64,000 nt of DNA from Petaurus breviceps papuanus. Lineage: Eukaryota; Chordata; Mammalia; Diprotodontia; Petauridae. Shown piece by piece: positions 62,221-64,000 of the stretch. How positions within the stretch are numbered: position 1 is the first letter of the stretch; each line of letters begins with the position of its first letter. The stretch lies in contig JAMXIF010000032.1 of assembly GCA_028583685.1 (NCBI GenBank), positions 2,624,135-2,688,134 of the forward strand, in the 5' to 3' direction. The position numbers and the translations under genes were made by a program. Under the pieces are notes generated by a model, which was not told the DNA's origin, made no database searches, and saw only the letters and a program-made list of their open reading frames with translations.

Positions 62221-62559
62221 GGATATCTTGTAACATGATCTTATTCTAACTCTGTCTGGAGTACTCTCTGAGGTCTAGATACAGTGACCTCTCACCAATC
62301 AAGACAGCATGGCCCCAGGTGAGGAGGTAGAGATCAAGTTCGGAAGGTGGGGCAGTGAGTAAATTAAATTATTTGATTTCCCATAATCAAACATAGAAAG
62401 CTTGCCCATAGATCTCTTGAGTGGCTGGTTGTATACTTAGACAGGACCTAGGTTCTAAGAAATGGCCTCAGTGGAGCTGAGTTTCCACTTTAACTCTCTG
62501 CTTAAGGATCAGCAGTCCTGTTCCCCCATTTGAAAGGCTAATGTCAGTCAAGCTCCATT
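62221..62559. other. Unresolved DNA
   Basis: No repeat recognised. Confidence 0.4.
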
Positions 62560-63080
62560 GAGAGCAGTATCCGTTATTTAAGGGTCAGCTTTTGGGGCTG
62601 CCCATCACTCCCCTCTGGCAGGCCCACTGGGTATCCCATGTACACACTCGACAGTGATCAGATTGCTTGTGATTTGCTTCGCTAAACCATTACCTGGATA
62701 AAATGTCTGGCTCCTAAGGGCCTTTTGAATCGGACATTGAAATGCTTCATCTTCCTACCACAAGGGCAAGGGTGCTCATGCCTGGTACACTCAAGGTTGA
62801 GGAGGATTCCAGGCCTGGATGTTTGAGTCTGTATTAGGATAAAGGAATTTTCCTTCATGTGTATTTTTGCTTGTGTACTTTAATGTGCTAATAATCCCCA
62901 TCCTACCTCTATGCAAATGAGTCACTCCCACATATACTGAATGTTCTGTTCAAAAATCATGAAATGATTGTATAAGTAGGCTTTGCTTTTGCAGAAATGG
63001 GAGCTTTGCCTGCAAATGTAGCATTTGGGTATTTCAAGTGAAATGTTTCTGAGGGGCCAAGGTTACCTGAACAGCATGGT
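62560..63080. other. Candidate conserved non-coding element
   Basis: Repeat-free. Contains a perfect octamer ATGCAAAT (62911-62918) overlapping an AP-1 word TGAGTCA (62918-62924). A second octamer-like TGCAAATG lies near 63012, with CTAATAATCC near 62888. CpGs are kept at TCCGTT, CTCGAC, TTCGCT and ATCGGA. No coding frame. Function inferred. Confidence 0.42.
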
Positions 63081-63339
63081 GTGTTCCTACACTTTCCATA
63101 GCCTTGCTCCTTAGTCCTCCCCTCTGCCATCTTAGCCCCTCAGCTTAGAAAGTGAATAAAAACCTCCTTGGATTTTGGCTCACAACACCCTTTGCAAACC
63201 CATAGTAGAAAGAAAGGGGTCCTTACATGAAGGGCTGAGGTCATTCATATTTCCCACACTGTACTCTGCAGTATGACATGATGCCCATAGCACTTTTATA
63301 TTCATCAGTCTTTTGTTTTGCCTCCTATGTGCCAGCACA

Positions 63340-63480
63340 ATCAGTCAGTCAGCAAACATTTATTGAGGTCTCTGTACAAGGGCTGGTAGAATATAAATTG
63401 CTTGGGGGGGGGGGTTAAGAACTGTACCATGCTTTTATCTTCGCAGACTCAGTATTTTACACAGAGTAGCCACAATATAG
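63340..63480 (+). mobile_element. L2-type 3' end pieces with a G11 run
   Basis: 'CAGTCAGCAAACATTTATTG' starts one L2/L3-type piece; 'TAGAATATAAATTGCTTGGG', then 'CAGTATTTTACACAGAGTAG' and 'CCACAATATAG' resemble an L2 3' end. A run of 11 G lies at 63404-63414. Confidence 0.5.
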
Positions 63481-64000
63481 TTGAGTTGAATCGAATTGAA
63501 CTGAAGGCAACAATTCTAAGCTTACACAAGGAATATGTGACAGGGTCCCTGGAAATCTGGGTGAGAGACTCAAATGCATAAAAACTTCGCCTTTCCTGTT
63601 TTGTAGGGTTTATGTCTCAGTACGGATGATACAAAGTCAGAGGAAGGAGGCAGCTCTGTTGGTTGGGGTGGCCAAGAAAAGCTTCACAGAATAGGCAGGA
63701 TTTAAGTAGGATCCTCCGATATACATGTCACTTGTGTAATCACTCAACTGACGCTCAAGGAGAGGTGAAAGTCACAAAAGAACACAACTTCCTAATTTAG
63801 TCAGTTCGTGTCCATTGTTAACAATACTTATTTTATTTCTGAACGTTCCTTGTTTAATGCCGAGGAGAAGCTGTGCAGCGACTTTTACCTTAACCTGTGC
63901 ACTAATGATTTGATTCTACTTTGTTACCATTTCCCTCAGTGTGATTTTCTGACAGGAAGAAGTGATGAATAGGCTGATCCAACTGTCTGACAGTGTGATG
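63481..64000. other. Unresolved DNA at the right edge
   Basis: About 63660-63720 resembles the LINE-like repeat of 23140 ('AAGAAAAGCTTCACAGAATA'). From about 63820 it is repeat-free with CpGs kept (GAACGTT, GCCGAGG, AGCGACT). It ends with a pyrimidine tract, CAG, and a short open frame that may be the start of an exon (see findings). Confidence 0.4.

Noticed and set aside
1-64000. Endogenous retrovirus or LTR element
   Set aside because: I looked for LTR ends, primer-binding sites and gag/pol/env-like frames and saw none that I could support.

Overview
This is nuclear DNA of a mammal, almost certainly a marsupial and probably an Australian lineage. The evidence is the repeat content: tRNA-derived SINEs of marsupial type, including a dimeric form, CORE-SINE/MIR variants of the marsupial kind, and marsupial-style L1 3' ends, an RTE LINE and a CR1/L3 LINE. 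The species cannot be fixed from the window alone.

I see no convincing protein-coding gene, rRNA, tRNA gene or CpG island. The longest open frames run through repeats or microsatellites. The window reads as intergenic DNA, or as the interior of a very long intron. Its layers are: (1) old, often fragmentary MIR, L2 and L3 copies; (2) younger SINEs with intact target-site duplications (TSDs), many of them inserted inside the old copies; (3) microsatellites, two of which contain 10-N assembly gaps; and (4) repeat-free islands with many retained CpGs and homeodomain, POU, TCF or PBX/MEIS-like motifs. The islands look like conserved non-coding regulatory elements, but this is inference because no alignment could be run.

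Layout. 1-5 kb: unique AT-rich DNA with one candidate conserved island (2540-2920). 5-12.9 kb: dense repeats, including a dimeric SINE at 7448-7755 and an antisense RTE reverse-transcriptase fragment at about 8885-9600, ending in a 0.5 kb tetranucleotide array. 13.2-18.9 kb: the richest candidate regulatory block, with islands at 13200-14400, 14920-15440, 17060-17300 and 17575-18900, and a MIR carrying a long inverted duplication at 16731-16856. 19-30 kb: mostly unresolved DNA and old repeats, with a complete non-autonomous hAT element at 28647-28845 that has a perfect 8-bp TSD. 30-35 kb: islands at 30040-30440 and 34400-34880. 35-54 kb: repeat-dense, with many SINE-in-LINE and SINE-in-SINE insertions and a long antisense L1 3' end (about 52560-53720). 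55-60 kb: an island at 55300-55920, a 237-bp local duplication, and a nested stack in which a CR1/L3 LINE holds a SINE that in turn holds a ~390-bp insertion carrying the second copy of that duplication. 60-64 kb: L2 and MIR remnants, an island at 62560-63080 with overlapping octamer and AP-1 motifs, and a possible splice acceptor with a short open exon at the right edge.

No genes work together here. If the islands are real enhancers, the likely role of the window is long-range regulation of a developmental gene outside it. I recognised no retroviral or LTR element.
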